64,000 bases of DNA from an uncultured bacterium. GTDB lineage: Bacteria > Verrucomicrobiota > Lentisphaeria > Victivallales > UBA1829. Of this stretch, positions 29,453 to 37,434 are shown in pieces. The notes below the pieces were generated by a model. That model was not told the origin of the DNA, searched no databases, and worked only from the letters and a program-made list of their open reading frames with translations. Location: contig CACZEK010000002.1 of assembly GCA_902780135.1 (NCBI GenBank), positions 98,024 through 162,023 on the forward strand. The letters run 5' to 3'. Every line of letters starts with the position of its first letter. Within the stretch, counting starts at the first letter, position 1. Position numbers and translations under genes: made by a program.

Positions 29453-30163
29453 ATGTCCGAAACACAGAACACGCCGCGGAACGACGCGGAACAGGAAATG
29501 CCTTCTTCCGGCGCGCCTCAGCCGAAGCTGAAAAAGCTGCTGGGGCGTCTCAACGCGTTCCTGGACTACATCGACGAGGAGGTCCCGGCTCCGCAGCCGG
29601 ACCCCGGCGCGCCCCGGTCGATGCCGAAAAAAGCGTGGGCGGCGTTCAATTCGTTCCTGGATTCGCTGGAGGAACCTGTTGCCGAGGACGCGGACGCGGA
29701 TGCGGAAAAGAGCGCAGCTCCGCTGAAGAAGACCGGGCGCATCTGCTGGGAAGTCGTCTTCCACGGCACGATCCTCGTCTTCCTGTTCGTGCTGGCGATC
29801 TTCGCGACGATCAAGGCGCTGGATTTCGTCAACGAACGCCATGTGCCGTTCTATCCCTCCCGCGAGGTGATGCGGTATCTGACCGCGGAACACGAATCGC
29901 TGGAAGCCGTCGCCGACGCCCTGCCTGCCGGAAAGGACCGGCGCGACCATATCCCGCTTGATCGATTCGGCGAAGAGTGCGCCGGGATCCTGAAGCCGGT
30001 CCGCATCTACAGCGACGAGTACGGCGTCTACCTCATGACCGCCAAAAGCCTGTATACCGGCGAAAACGGCATTTTCATCGCCCGGGACAAGGACAACATG
30101 CCGGACGATCTGAGCTGGGGATTGATCGAAGGGCGCGTCTTCACCTACGCATTTTTCGAGTAA
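29453..30163 (+). CDS. Single-pass membrane protein of unknown function
   Basis: 236 residues. The N-terminal 100 residues are polar and contain two similar stretches, KKLLGRLNAFLDYIDEEVPA and PKKAWAAFNSFLDSLEEPVA, an internal duplication of about 35-45 residues. One TM helix follows (VVFHGTILVFLFVLAIFATI) and then a 120-residue C-terminal domain with YSDEYGVYLMTAKSLYTGENG. By the positive-inside rule the N-terminus is probably cytoplasmic. No family recognised. The ATG at 29453 has AGG eight bases upstream; a GTG 39 bases earlier is an alternative. Own promoter. Confidence 0.75.
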   Translation: MSETQNTPRNDAEQEMPSSGAPQPKLKKLLGRLNAFLDYIDEEVPAPQPDPGAPRSMPKKAWAAFNSFLDSLEEPVAEDADADAEKSAAPLKKTGRICWEVVFHGTILVFLFVLAIFATIKALDFVNERHVPFYPSREVMRYLTAEHESLEAVADALPAGKDRRDHIPLDRFGEECAGILKPVRIYSDEYGVYLMTAKSLYTGENGIFIARDKDNMPDDLSWGLIEGRVFTYAFFE

Positions 30164-30222
30164 ATCCATTCCCTTTTCGGGAACGGACGAAAAAAGCAAA
30201 CGGGGAGGGAAAGTGACCGTTT

Positions 30223-31110
30223 TCAGTCCGCCGCGGGGGCGTCATCTTCTTCCTCGTTCCGTTCATCCTGCGCCGTTTCCGGCGGATTCTGCGTGTGCGC
30301 GGCGATGTGTTCCGCCATGCGGATGAACTGCGCGGGCGTGACGCGTTCCGCGCGGATGTCCGGGTCGACCGAGGCGTCCGCCATGGCGGCGGCGATGACG
30401 TCCGCGCCGAAGACGGACGCCGCCTGCTTGAACATCTTCTTGCGCCTGTGCGCGAACGAGGTGCGGGCGAGGCGGGAGAGGATGATGCGGATGTTCTGCG
30501 GCGGGATGACCGGTTTCCTGACGAGCGCGAAAAGGGCGGATTCGACCGAGGGCTCCGGGTAGAAGACTTCGGGCGGGACCATGCGGACGATGCGGCCGTC
30601 GTAGACGGCGGCGATGCGGACGGTCAGCGCGGAGTAGTCGGCTGTGCCGGGGGCCGCGAGGAAACGCTCCGCGACTTCCTTCTGAAGCATGAGAAGCATG
30701 TCCGCGGGGGGCGTTTCGAGGTCGAGGAGCTTTGCGATGACGATGGTGCCCGCGCTGTAGGGCAGGTTGGAGACCACGCGGAAATCGCCGGGGAAGAGCT
30801 CGGCGTATTTGACGCGGCAGGCGTCGGCTTCGATGAGGTGGAGTCCGAGCGGGACGACGGCGGTGCGGAGATACTCCGCGATCTTGCGGTCGAACTCGAT
30901 CGCGGTAACGTCCGCGCCGGACGCGACGAGCCCGCGCGTGATTGCGCCGAGGCCGGGTCCGATCTCAAGGATGGTCTGTCCGGGCTTCGGGTCCGCCTCG
31001 TGAATGATCTTCGCACGGAACTGGTCGTCCACGAGGAAGTTCTGTCCGAGGCGCTTGCTCGGCGCGATGCCGAGGCGTTCGAGAAGCGGTTTGAGTTCGG
31101 CTTTGACCAT
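30223..31110 (-). CDS. rsmA: 16S rRNA dimethyladenosine transferase RsmA
   Basis: Dimethylates A1518 and A1519 of 16S rRNA late in 30S assembly. The 295-residue Rossmann methyltransferase shows LGQNFLVDD, SAM motif EIGPGLGAITRGL, the catalytic motif SNLPYSAGT (NLPY) and the C-terminal FAHRRKKMF helix. A 25-residue acidic tail (ERNEEEDDAPAAD) is extra. Last gene of the serC-corA-fmdB-rsmA run, 12 bases after fmdB; ribosome site weak. Confidence 0.95.
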   Translation of the reverse strand: MVKAELKPLLERLGIAPSKRLGQNFLVDDQFRAKIIHEADPKPGQTILEIGPGLGAITRGLVASGADVTAIEFDRKIAEYLRTAVVPLGLHLIEADACRVKYAELFPGDFRVVSNLPYSAGTIVIAKLLDLETPPADMLLMLQKEVAERFLAAPGTADYSALTVRIAAVYDGRIVRMVPPEVFYPEPSVESALFALVRKPVIPPQNIRIILSRLARTSFAHRRKKMFKQAASVFGADVIAAAMADASVDPDIRAERVTPAQFIRMAEHIAAHTQNPPETAQDERNEEEDDAPAAD

Positions 31111-31122
31111 GTCTCGACGGGG

Positions 31123-31368
31123 TCAATGATGGTGGTGTCCGCCGCAGCAGCCGCATCCGCAGCCGCCGCCGTGCGCGGACGCCATGCAGTCTTCCGACAT
31201 TTTGCAGGAGCCGAATTCGGTCTTGGATGCGGCGGCGAAGCGGGAGAGAAGGCGTTTTGCGCCGGACGCGCCGCATTCGGGGCATTCCGGGGCGGGGTCG
31301 GAGGCGGACTTGAGGAGCGCCTCGAACTGATGTCCGCACTTTTTGCACGCGTATTCGAAAATAGGCAT
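31123..31368 (-). CDS. FmdB-family zinc ribbon protein with Cys/His tail
   Basis: 81 residues. The N-terminal half is a classic FmdB-type zinc ribbon (MPIFEYACKKCGHQFE ... CPECGA), a family of uncertain role originally linked to fmd gene regulation. The C-terminus is unusual: CKMSEDCMASAHGGGCGCGCCGGHHHH, which could bind additional metal. Located between corA and rsmA with 8 and 12 base gaps, so cotranscribed. A link to metal status near a CorA-type transporter is tempting but only inferred. Confidence 0.85.
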   Translation of the reverse strand: MPIFEYACKKCGHQFEALLKSASDPAPECPECGASGAKRLLSRFAAASKTEFGSCKMSEDCMASAHGGGCGCGCCGGHHHH

Positions 31369-31376
31369 AGGTCAGC

Positions 31377-32312
31377 TCAGTGTTTCTCGAATTTCTTGAT
31401 GAGCCAGAAGACGAAGAGCGCGAGCCCGGTCATCAGGATGAAGAAGAGCGGGTACGAGATGTACCACTTGAGTCCCGTGCGGCAGAAGAAGTCCGTGAAC
31501 TCGCTCATGCCGAAGACGCCGGTGAAGAAGGTCGGGATGGCGACCGCGATCACGATGGCGTTCATGTTCTTCATCAGCACGTTCAGGTTGTTGTTGATGA
31601 TGCTGGAGCGTGCGTCGACGAGTCCGGAGAGAATCTGGGAGTACACCTGCGCCTGGTCGAGGAACTGCCGGTTTTCGATCTGGAGGTCTTCCAGGAGCTC
31701 GATGTTGTCCTCCGTGAACTGGAACTTCGCCGCGCCGACCTGGATGCGCTCGAATGCGCGCCGGTTTCCGCTGAGTGCGTTCACGTAGTAGACCAGGCTT
31801 TTCTTCAGGGTGAACATGTCGAGCAGGTTGCTGCTGTTGTACGACTCGTTCAGGTGCGTTTCGATGTCGTTGCTGCACATGTTGATCACGCGCAGATGGC
31901 TCTCGAAATGGCGGATGGTCTGGGTCAGGATGCGGAGGAGGACATCCTGTTTCGTGTAGACCTTGGAGGCGAACCTGCCCGTGAAAAGCTGGGGAAGCGC
32001 CTCGTCGATGACCAGCACGACGCGGTCGGCGAAGAGGAAGATCCCCATGGATTTCACGAGGAAGAGGAAGTTGTCGTCAGCCGAATAGTTCTTCGGGTAC
32101 TTGAGGATGATGGCGATGTAGTCGTCTTCAAACTCGATACGCGGCGTTTCGTCCGGGTCGATGGACGACGCCAGCGTGTGCGGGTCGATCCCCAGTTCGT
32201 CGGTCAGGTAGGCGCGTTCCTCCCCGTCGGGCATCACGTAGATGTCGACGGGGATCGAGCCTTCGTCCGAGTGGGCGATGCGGCCGTTCAGTACGGAATA
32301 GCGGTCGAGCAT
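31377..32312 (-). CDS. corA: CorA-family divalent cation transporter with GMS instead of GMN
   Basis: A 311-residue CorA-type channel: N-terminal cytoplasmic alpha/beta funnel, long stalk helix, then two C-terminal TM helices (AIVIAVAIPTFFTGVFGM and SYPLFFILMTGLALFVFWL) and a basic end. The family signature GMN at the end of TM1 is replaced by GMS (residues 268-270), and the following loop is EFTDFF rather than FEhMPE. Ion selectivity may therefore differ from Mg2+. It starts 20 bases after serC, so it is in that operon. Confidence 0.85.
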   Translation of the reverse strand: MLDRYSVLNGRIAHSDEGSIPVDIYVMPDGEERAYLTDELGIDPHTLASSIDPDETPRIEFEDDYIAIILKYPKNYSADDNFLFLVKSMGIFLFADRVVLVIDEALPQLFTGRFASKVYTKQDVLLRILTQTIRHFESHLRVINMCSNDIETHLNESYNSSNLLDMFTLKKSLVYYVNALSGNRRAFERIQVGAAKFQFTEDNIELLEDLQIENRQFLDQAQVYSQILSGLVDARSSIINNNLNVLMKNMNAIVIAVAIPTFFTGVFGMSEFTDFFCRTGLKWYISYPLFFILMTGLALFVFWLIKKFEKH

Positions 32313-32332
32313 GACGACGCCCTCCGGTCAGG

Positions 32333-33415
32333 TCAGTTGTTCTTCTTGAAGTCCTGCATGAAGGACACAAGGCGCTCGATGCCTTCGAGGGGCATGGCGT
32401 TGTAGATGCTGGCGCGGATGCCGCCGACGGAACGATGGCCCTTGAGGCCGATCATGCCGGCCGCCTTCGCCTCTTCGATGAACTTCGCTTCGAGTTCTTC
32501 GGAGGGGAGGCGGAAGACGACGTTCATCTTGGAACGGCTGCACGGGCAGACGGGGTTGCGGTAGTAGCCGTCGGAGCCGTCGATGGCGGCGTAGAGGGTC
32601 TCCGCCTTCTTGTTGTTGATGCCTTCGAGGACTTCGAGGCCGCCCATGTCCTTCACCCAGTCGGTGATGAGGCCGAAGATGTAGATGCCGAAGGTCGGCG
32701 GGGTGTTGAACAGGGAGTTGTTGTCGATGTAGGTGGAGTAGCGGAGCATGGTCGGCACGTTCGCCGGGGTGCGTTCCGCGAGGTCCTTGCGGATGATGAC
32801 GACCGCCATGCCGCTGGGACCGAGGTTCTTCTGCGCGCCGCCGTAGATCATGCCGAACTTGGAGACGTCGAGCTTGCGGGACATGATGTCGCTGGACATG
32901 TCGGCGAGCATCGGGACGTTGGCGGGGCAGTTCGGGAACGCCTGGTACTGCGTGCCGTAGATGGTGTTGTTGGAGGTGATGTGGAAGAACGCGGCGTCCT
33001 CGTCGATCTTCATTTCGTCGACCGCGGGGATGCGGGTGTATTTTTCTTCCTTGCTGGAGGCGATGACTTTCACGTCGCCGAAGAGCTTGGCTTCCTTGAT
33101 CGCCTTGCTGGACCAGGTGCCGGTGTCGGCGAATTCCATGGGCTTGCCCGCGACCGCGAGGTTCATCGGGATCATCGCGAACTGCATGCTCGCGCCGCCC
33201 TGGATGAAGACGACCGCGTGGGTGTCCGGGATGCCCATGATCTCGCGCATATTCGAAATCGCCCGCTCAAGAATCTCGTCGAAGAGTTTGTGGCGGTGGG
33301 AGTGCTCCATGATGCCGCATCCGCTGCCTTTGTAGTCGCAAAATTCTTTCTGGGCTTTTTCCATGACAGCCTGCGGGATCATCGCCGGACCCGCGTTGAA
33401 ATTGAAAACTTTCAT
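32333..33415 (-). CDS. serC: Phosphoserine aminotransferase
   Basis: PLP enzyme converting 3-phosphohydroxypyruvate to phosphoserine in serine synthesis and acting also in pyridoxine synthesis. The 360-residue protein has NFNAGPAMIP, the PLP-Lys region MIYGGAQKNLGPSG, the active-site ADMSSD and the substrate block GHRSVGGIRASIYNA. Start MKVFNFNAG is fixed by family alignment and AGGAG. First gene of an operon with corA, fmdB and rsmA. Confidence 0.96.
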   Translation of the reverse strand: MKVFNFNAGPAMIPQAVMEKAQKEFCDYKGSGCGIMEHSHRHKLFDEILERAISNMREIMGIPDTHAVVFIQGGASMQFAMIPMNLAVAGKPMEFADTGTWSSKAIKEAKLFGDVKVIASSKEEKYTRIPAVDEMKIDEDAAFFHITSNNTIYGTQYQAFPNCPANVPMLADMSSDIMSRKLDVSKFGMIYGGAQKNLGPSGMAVVIIRKDLAERTPANVPTMLRYSTYIDNNSLFNTPPTFGIYIFGLITDWVKDMGGLEVLEGINNKKAETLYAAIDGSDGYYRNPVCPCSRSKMNVVFRLPSEELEAKFIEEAKAAGMIGLKGHRSVGGIRASIYNAMPLEGIERLVSFMQDFKKNN

Positions 33416-33474
33416 CGTTCTCTGCTCCTGTTGAGGGTTGAGTTGGTTGATGTGTTTCAAAAATGGTAAGATAT

Positions 33475-33503
33475 AATATACCATTCAAACGGCTTGTCTT
33501 CAA
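33475..33503 (-). promoter_or_regulatory. serC operon promoter
   Basis: Minus strand TTGAAG (33498-33503), 17-base spacer, TATATT (33475-33480). Confidence 0.75.
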
Positions 33504-33534
33504 GGAGAAAACGGCGGAAAAACGCAAGAAACCG

Positions 33535-33560
33535 AAAAAAAAGACGACCGGTCCGGTCGT
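33535..33560 (-). terminator. Terminator of the aspS-DUF3047 transcript
   Basis: ACGACC/GGTCGT stem (33544-33549 with 33555-33560) followed on the minus strand by eight U. It lies just upstream of the serC promoter. A second inverted repeat (ACGGGC/GCCCGT near 33637-33662) without U-run lies between it and the gene. Confidence 0.65.
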
Positions 33561-33693
33561 GCCGGACGCCGGATGCGCGCCGCATGCGGGAGAATGCCGG
33601 ACCGGGGACGCCCGTGTCTCCGCAGACGAAACGGGCCGGCGGATGCGGAACCCGCCAGCCCGTGGGAAATGCTTTTCATGGGGAAAGGAAGTG

Positions 33694-34461
33694 TTACTTG
33701 TCCTTCTTTTCCTCTTCTTTTTCGTCCTTCTTCCCGTCTTTCTTCGCCTCGGCGGACTTCTTTTCGACGAATTCGACGTAGTCCAGGTAGACGTCGGCTT
33801 TCGATGCCGTGTACTGGCTGTTCGAGGAGATGCTGAGCGCCCAGCCGGACGGGATCTTCTTGAAGATCTTCATCATGTCGTCGTAGACGTTCACTTCCTC
33901 CTCGAACCAGGTGTCCATCTTATCGTTCTTGTCGCGCAGGGTGAACCAGTCGACGTCGACGACCCAGTTGTAGGTGGAGCTGCCGGATTTCCCTTTCGGG
34001 GTCTCGGTCTGCCAGTTGTAGGAGATGCTGCTCTGCGTGAGCTTGCCGTAGCCGACGTAGACGGCGATGCCCTGGTCGTCCTTGGACTTGACCGTGGCGT
34101 CCGCGCCGGTCGGGAGCGTGACGGCTTTCCAGCGCCAGCGCATGACCGGGTATTTCTTCAGGTCGACGTCGGAGCAGTCGACCATGATGACGCCGGACGC
34201 CTTGTCGGCGGTGATGTGCAGGACGTTGTGCTTCAGTTCCTTGTCCTCGACGATCTCGTACTTCACGTCGGGCGTGCCGGGCTTGCCGCGGTAGCTCCAG
34301 CCTTCCGGGACCTTGTCGCTGTCGAGCTTCGAGCTCCGGAAATCCCAGTGGCGCACGGGCTCCTTGTCCTTTGCGCCCAATCCGAGGGAAAGGAAGGCGC
34401 AGGGGGCGAGGAGGGCGGCGGTCAGGGCGGCGGATTTCATGAGGCGGAAACGATGGTTCAT
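33694..34461 (-). CDS. Secreted DUF3047-like protein
   Basis: 255 residues with a signal peptide (MKSAALTAALLAPCAFLSLG after a short basic leader). The mature domain matches the outline of DUF3047: HWDFRSSKLDSDKVPEGW, YPVMRWRWKAVTLPTGAD, DDQGIAVYVGYG, WFTLRDKNDK. Function of the family is unknown; the fold looks like a beta-sandwich. The last 25 residues are Lys/Glu only. Start MNHRFRLMKS overlaps the transglycosylase stop as ATGA; GGGAG precedes it. Confidence 0.82.
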   Translation of the reverse strand: MNHRFRLMKSAALTAALLAPCAFLSLGLGAKDKEPVRHWDFRSSKLDSDKVPEGWSYRGKPGTPDVKYEIVEDKELKHNVLHITADKASGVIMVDCSDVDLKKYPVMRWRWKAVTLPTGADATVKSKDDQGIAVYVGYGKLTQSSISYNWQTETPKGKSGSSTYNWVVDVDWFTLRDKNDKMDTWFEEEVNVYDDMMKIFKKIPSGWALSISSNSQYTASKADVYLDYVEFVEKKSAEAKKDGKKDEKEEEKKDK

Positions 34462-35141
34462 TTGAGTTTCTCCCATTTCCATTCACGTTCATATTGGTCG
34501 CGCCGTTCGAGGATGTCCCGGACGTATTTGCGCGTGGATTCGATGTCGATGTTCGGCAGGACCTTGCCGTCGTGCAGGAGCGGCTTCCACGATTCGGCGC
34601 GCTGGATGCCCGCGTTGTATTCGCAGAGCGCGAGCGCCTCCGCTTCGTTGTAGTCCTTCCAGCGGTTCAGGGCGCGTCCGAGGAACCACGACCCGATCTC
34701 GATGTTGAGCTCGGGGTCCATCAGCGCGCCGTCGGACGGCACATGGCGCTGGAACGCGTTTTCCCAGTCCTTGACGGCGGACGACGGCATGACCTGCATC
34801 AGTCCGATCTCGCCCTTGCTGCCGCGCGCCGAGGCGTCGAACCGGCTTTCCTTCCAGATGACCGCCTTCAGGAGCGGCGGATACACGCCGTTGCGGCGTC
34901 CGGCGTTCACGATCAGCTTGTCGTAGCGGGACGTGCGGTCGGCGTAGTTGAGGAGGAACGACCCCGCCTTCCATACGCCGACGCCCATCAGGACGCCGAC
35001 CATGGCGAAGAGCAGAAGCAGGAAGACCGCCTGGGTCCGGTGAACGGAGATCTGCAGCGTACGGCGCTGCGGATTCGTCTTTTTGGACTTCTTTCCGGCG
35101 GTTTTCCGCTTGATGGTCTGTTTCGGTCGTTTGGCGGGCAT
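34458..35141 (-). CDS. Membrane-anchored lytic transglycosylase (SLT domain)
   Basis: 227-residue peptidoglycan lytic transglycosylase. A very basic cytoplasmic N-terminus (KRPKQTIKRKTAGKKSKK) precedes one TM helix (AVFLLLLFAMVGVLMGVGVW); the periplasmic part is an SLT domain with catalytic Glu98 in WKESRFDASARGSKGEIGLM, VMPSSA and the closing YNAG block. It cleaves glycan strands to 1,6-anhydro products. Strong GGAGGA ribosome site, 46 bases after aspS. Confidence 0.92.
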   Translation of the reverse strand: MPAKRPKQTIKRKTAGKKSKKTNPQRRTLQISVHRTQAVFLLLLFAMVGVLMGVGVWKAGSFLLNYADRTSRYDKLIVNAGRRNGVYPPLLKAVIWKESRFDASARGSKGEIGLMQVMPSSAVKDWENAFQRHVPSDGALMDPELNIEIGSWFLGRALNRWKDYNEAEALALCEYNAGIQRAESWKPLLHDGKVLPNIDIESTRKYVRDILERRDQYEREWKWEKLK

Positions 35142-35187
35142 GCCGGTCCTCCGTTGATGCGGCGGGGCAGGGCGGCCCGGAGCGGGG

Positions 35188-37077
35188 TCAGTTCTGCTCC
35201 GGAGCCTGGGATGCGTTCATGGCCGCTGCGGCGGCTTCCGCGGCGCGGATGCGTTCCGCCTCGGCGAGGAGTTTCTTGAAGGTCTCTTCGTATTTGAGCT
35301 CCTGCGGGACGGGGATCACGCGGAGTTCGCGGAGTTGCTTCATGTCGACGGCGGCCGGGGCGTTCATCATCAGGTCTTCGGCCTGCTGGTTGAACGGGAA
35401 CGCGATGACTTCGCGGATGTTCGGGGCGTCTGCGAGGAGCATCGCCATGCGGTCGACGCCGGGGGCGATGCCTCCGTGCGGCGGCGCGCCGAGCTTGAAC
35501 GCGCGGATCATGCCGCCGAACTTGTCGTCGACGACGTCGCGGGTGTAGCCGCACATCTCGAAGAGCTTGTACATGAGTTCGGGCTGGTGGTTGCGGATGG
35601 CGCCGGAGGAGAGTTCGATGCCGTTGCAAACGATGTCGTACTGGTACGCCACGATGTCCAGCGGATTCTGCGTCTCGACCGCCTTCATCCCGCCCTGCGG
35701 CATGGAGAAGGGGTTGTGGCAGAAGATCAGCGCGCCGGTCTCCTCGTCGGTCTCGAACATCGGGAAATCGACGATCCAGCAGAACTTGAAGACGTTCGGG
35801 TCGATGAGGCCGAGGCGGCGTCCGAGTTCGCCGATCACCTTGCCGCCGACGGAGTTCACGAGCGCGCGCTTGTCGGCGAGGAAGAAGAGGACGTCGCCGT
35901 CCTGGATGCCCGCCTTTTCGGCGAGCGTGGGCAGTTCGTTGCCGGTGAGGAACTTCACGATCGGGCTCTTGGTCTCGCCCGCGCTCCAGATGATGTACGC
36001 CATGCCCTTCGCGCCGCATTCCTGCGCGAACGCGATCATTTCGTCGTAGAAGCGGCGCGGCTGCGGATTGTCCGCCTTCGCGATGCCGCCGACCTTGATC
36101 GCCTTCACGACGCCGCCCGCGGCGACGGTCTTGGAGAACGCCTGGAATCCGCTGTCCTTGAAGACGTCGGTGACGTCGATCATTTCAAGCGGGTTGCGGA
36201 GGTCAGGCTTGTCCGTGCCGAAGCGTTCCATGGATTCGCGGAACGGGATGCGCGGGAACGGGGCGGGGCTGATCTGCTTCGTCGTGAACTTCGGGAAGAT
36301 GTCCGTGAGGAGGTCTTCCAGGATCGCGAAGATGTCGTCCTGCGTGGCGTAGCTCATCTCGATGTCGAGCTGGTAGAACTCGCCGGGGGAACGGTCGGCG
36401 CGCGCGTCTTCGTCGCGGAAGCACGGCGCGATCTGGAAATAGCGGTCGAACCCGGCGACCATCAGCAGCTGCTTGAACTGCTGCGGAGCCTGGGGCAGGG
36501 CGTAAAACTTGCCGGGATGGACGCGGCTCGGGACGAGGTAGTCGCGGGCGCCTTCCGGGGAGCTGCTGGTGAGGATCGGGGTCTGGTACTCGGTGAATCC
36601 GAGGTCCCACATCTTGCGGCGCAGCGCCTCGATGAGCTTGGCGCGCATCACGATGTGGTTGTGGAGCTCGTCGCGGCGGAGGTCCAGGAACCGGTATTTG
36701 AGGCGGAGCGATTCCGGCGCGTCCTCGTCTTTCGCCACGAGGAACGGCAGCTGCTCGGTCTCGCCGAGCACGGTCATCTCGTCAGCGACGAGTTCGATCT
36801 CGCCGGTCGCGATCTTCGGGTTTACGGTCTCCGGCGTGCGCGCCACGACTTTTCCCGTGAAGCACACGACCGTCTCGACGCGCCAGCGTTCGAGTTCCTG
36901 GTAGAAATCCTTGGTCGGGTCGATCACGACCTGCGTCTTGCCGTAGTGGTCGCGCAGGTCGATGAAGATGATGCCGCCGTGGTCGCGCACGCTGTGGATC
37001 CAGCCGGACAGGCGTGCAGTGATTCCGACGTCGCTTTTTCTCAGTTCGCCGCAGGTATGCGTTCTGAACTCATGCAT
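35188..37077 (-). CDS. aspS: Aspartyl-tRNA synthetase, bacterial type
   Basis: Charges tRNA-Asp (or Asp and Asn if no AsnRS exists). The 629-residue enzyme has the N-terminal OB fold (GWIHSVRDHGGIIFIDLRD), motif 2 FRDEDARADRSPGEFYQLD, the GAD insertion typical of bacteria and motif 3 GGIAPGVDRMAML. An Ala/Glu-rich 35-residue tail follows. Start MHEFRTHTCGELR has GGAG upstream. It follows tRNA-Val on the same strand by 47 bases and probably uses its promoter. Confidence 0.96.
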   Translation of the reverse strand: MHEFRTHTCGELRKSDVGITARLSGWIHSVRDHGGIIFIDLRDHYGKTQVVIDPTKDFYQELERWRVETVVCFTGKVVARTPETVNPKIATGEIELVADEMTVLGETEQLPFLVAKDEDAPESLRLKYRFLDLRRDELHNHIVMRAKLIEALRRKMWDLGFTEYQTPILTSSSPEGARDYLVPSRVHPGKFYALPQAPQQFKQLLMVAGFDRYFQIAPCFRDEDARADRSPGEFYQLDIEMSYATQDDIFAILEDLLTDIFPKFTTKQISPAPFPRIPFRESMERFGTDKPDLRNPLEMIDVTDVFKDSGFQAFSKTVAAGGVVKAIKVGGIAKADNPQPRRFYDEMIAFAQECGAKGMAYIIWSAGETKSPIVKFLTGNELPTLAEKAGIQDGDVLFFLADKRALVNSVGGKVIGELGRRLGLIDPNVFKFCWIVDFPMFETDEETGALIFCHNPFSMPQGGMKAVETQNPLDIVAYQYDIVCNGIELSSGAIRNHQPELMYKLFEMCGYTRDVVDDKFGGMIRAFKLGAPPHGGIAPGVDRMAMLLADAPNIREVIAFPFNQQAEDLMMNAPAAVDMKQLRELRVIPVPQELKYEETFKKLLAEAERIRAAEAAAAAMNASQAPEQN

Positions 37078-37124
37078 GATTCGTTCTCCGTTGTATCTGA
37101 ATGGGTTGAAAAACCGGAAGGACA

Positions 37125-37198
37125 TGGGCGATGACGGGTTCGAACCGCCGACATTCACGGTGTAAGCATGACGCTCTAACCAGCTGAGCTAATCGCCC
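37125..37198 (-). tRNA. tRNA-Val(TAC)
   Basis: Minus-strand cloverleaf: acceptor GGGCGAT/ATCGCCC perfect, D arm TAGCTCAGCTGGTTAGAGC, anticodon loop CTTACAC with anticodon TAC (37162-37164), T loop TTCGAAC. Discriminator A at 37125. The 3' CCA is not encoded. Confidence 0.95.
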
Positions 37199-37217
37199 AC
37201 AACATAACACAAATTAT

Positions 37218-37246
37218 AATATACCCCGCTGACCTGAAAAATGCAA
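37218..37246 (-). promoter_or_regulatory. tRNA-Val / aspS promoter
   Basis: Minus strand TTGCAT (37241-37246), 17-base spacer, TATATT (37218-37223). Confidence 0.75.
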
Positions 37247-37358
37247 GCTTCGCGCGGGATTTTTCCGCAATTATGCAAAAATGGTTCCGGTGCGGAAAAA
37301 GATCGGCTTATTATCTATAAAAATTGCTGTGTTTTTTGTGTCCGCGCCTGTTTTTTTC

Positions 37359-37387
37359 TTGACAAAACCGGAAATTGATGCTATATT
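37359..37387 (+). promoter_or_regulatory. Promoter of the hybrid sensor kinase
   Basis: TTGACA (37359-37364), 17-base spacer, TATATT (37382-37387). It covers the first in-frame ATG (37375), which therefore cannot be the start. Confidence 0.85.
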
Positions 37388-37434
37388 CCCGAAAAATTAG
37401 CCAAAACAAATCATTCATCGGAAAGGAGCCTCAA

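Noticed and set aside
30165..30195. Short TTCCC/GGGAA hairpin between the membrane protein and rsmA
   Set aside because: Only five base pairs and no adequate U-run on either strand.
33637..33662. Inverted repeat ACGGGC...GCCCGT as terminator of the DUF3047 gene
   Set aside because: No U-run in either direction; the hairpin at 33535-33560 with eight U is the better terminator.
37375..37434. Kinase start at ATG 37375
   Set aside because: The codon lies upstream of the -10 box and has no ribosome site; TTG at 37435 has AAGGAG.
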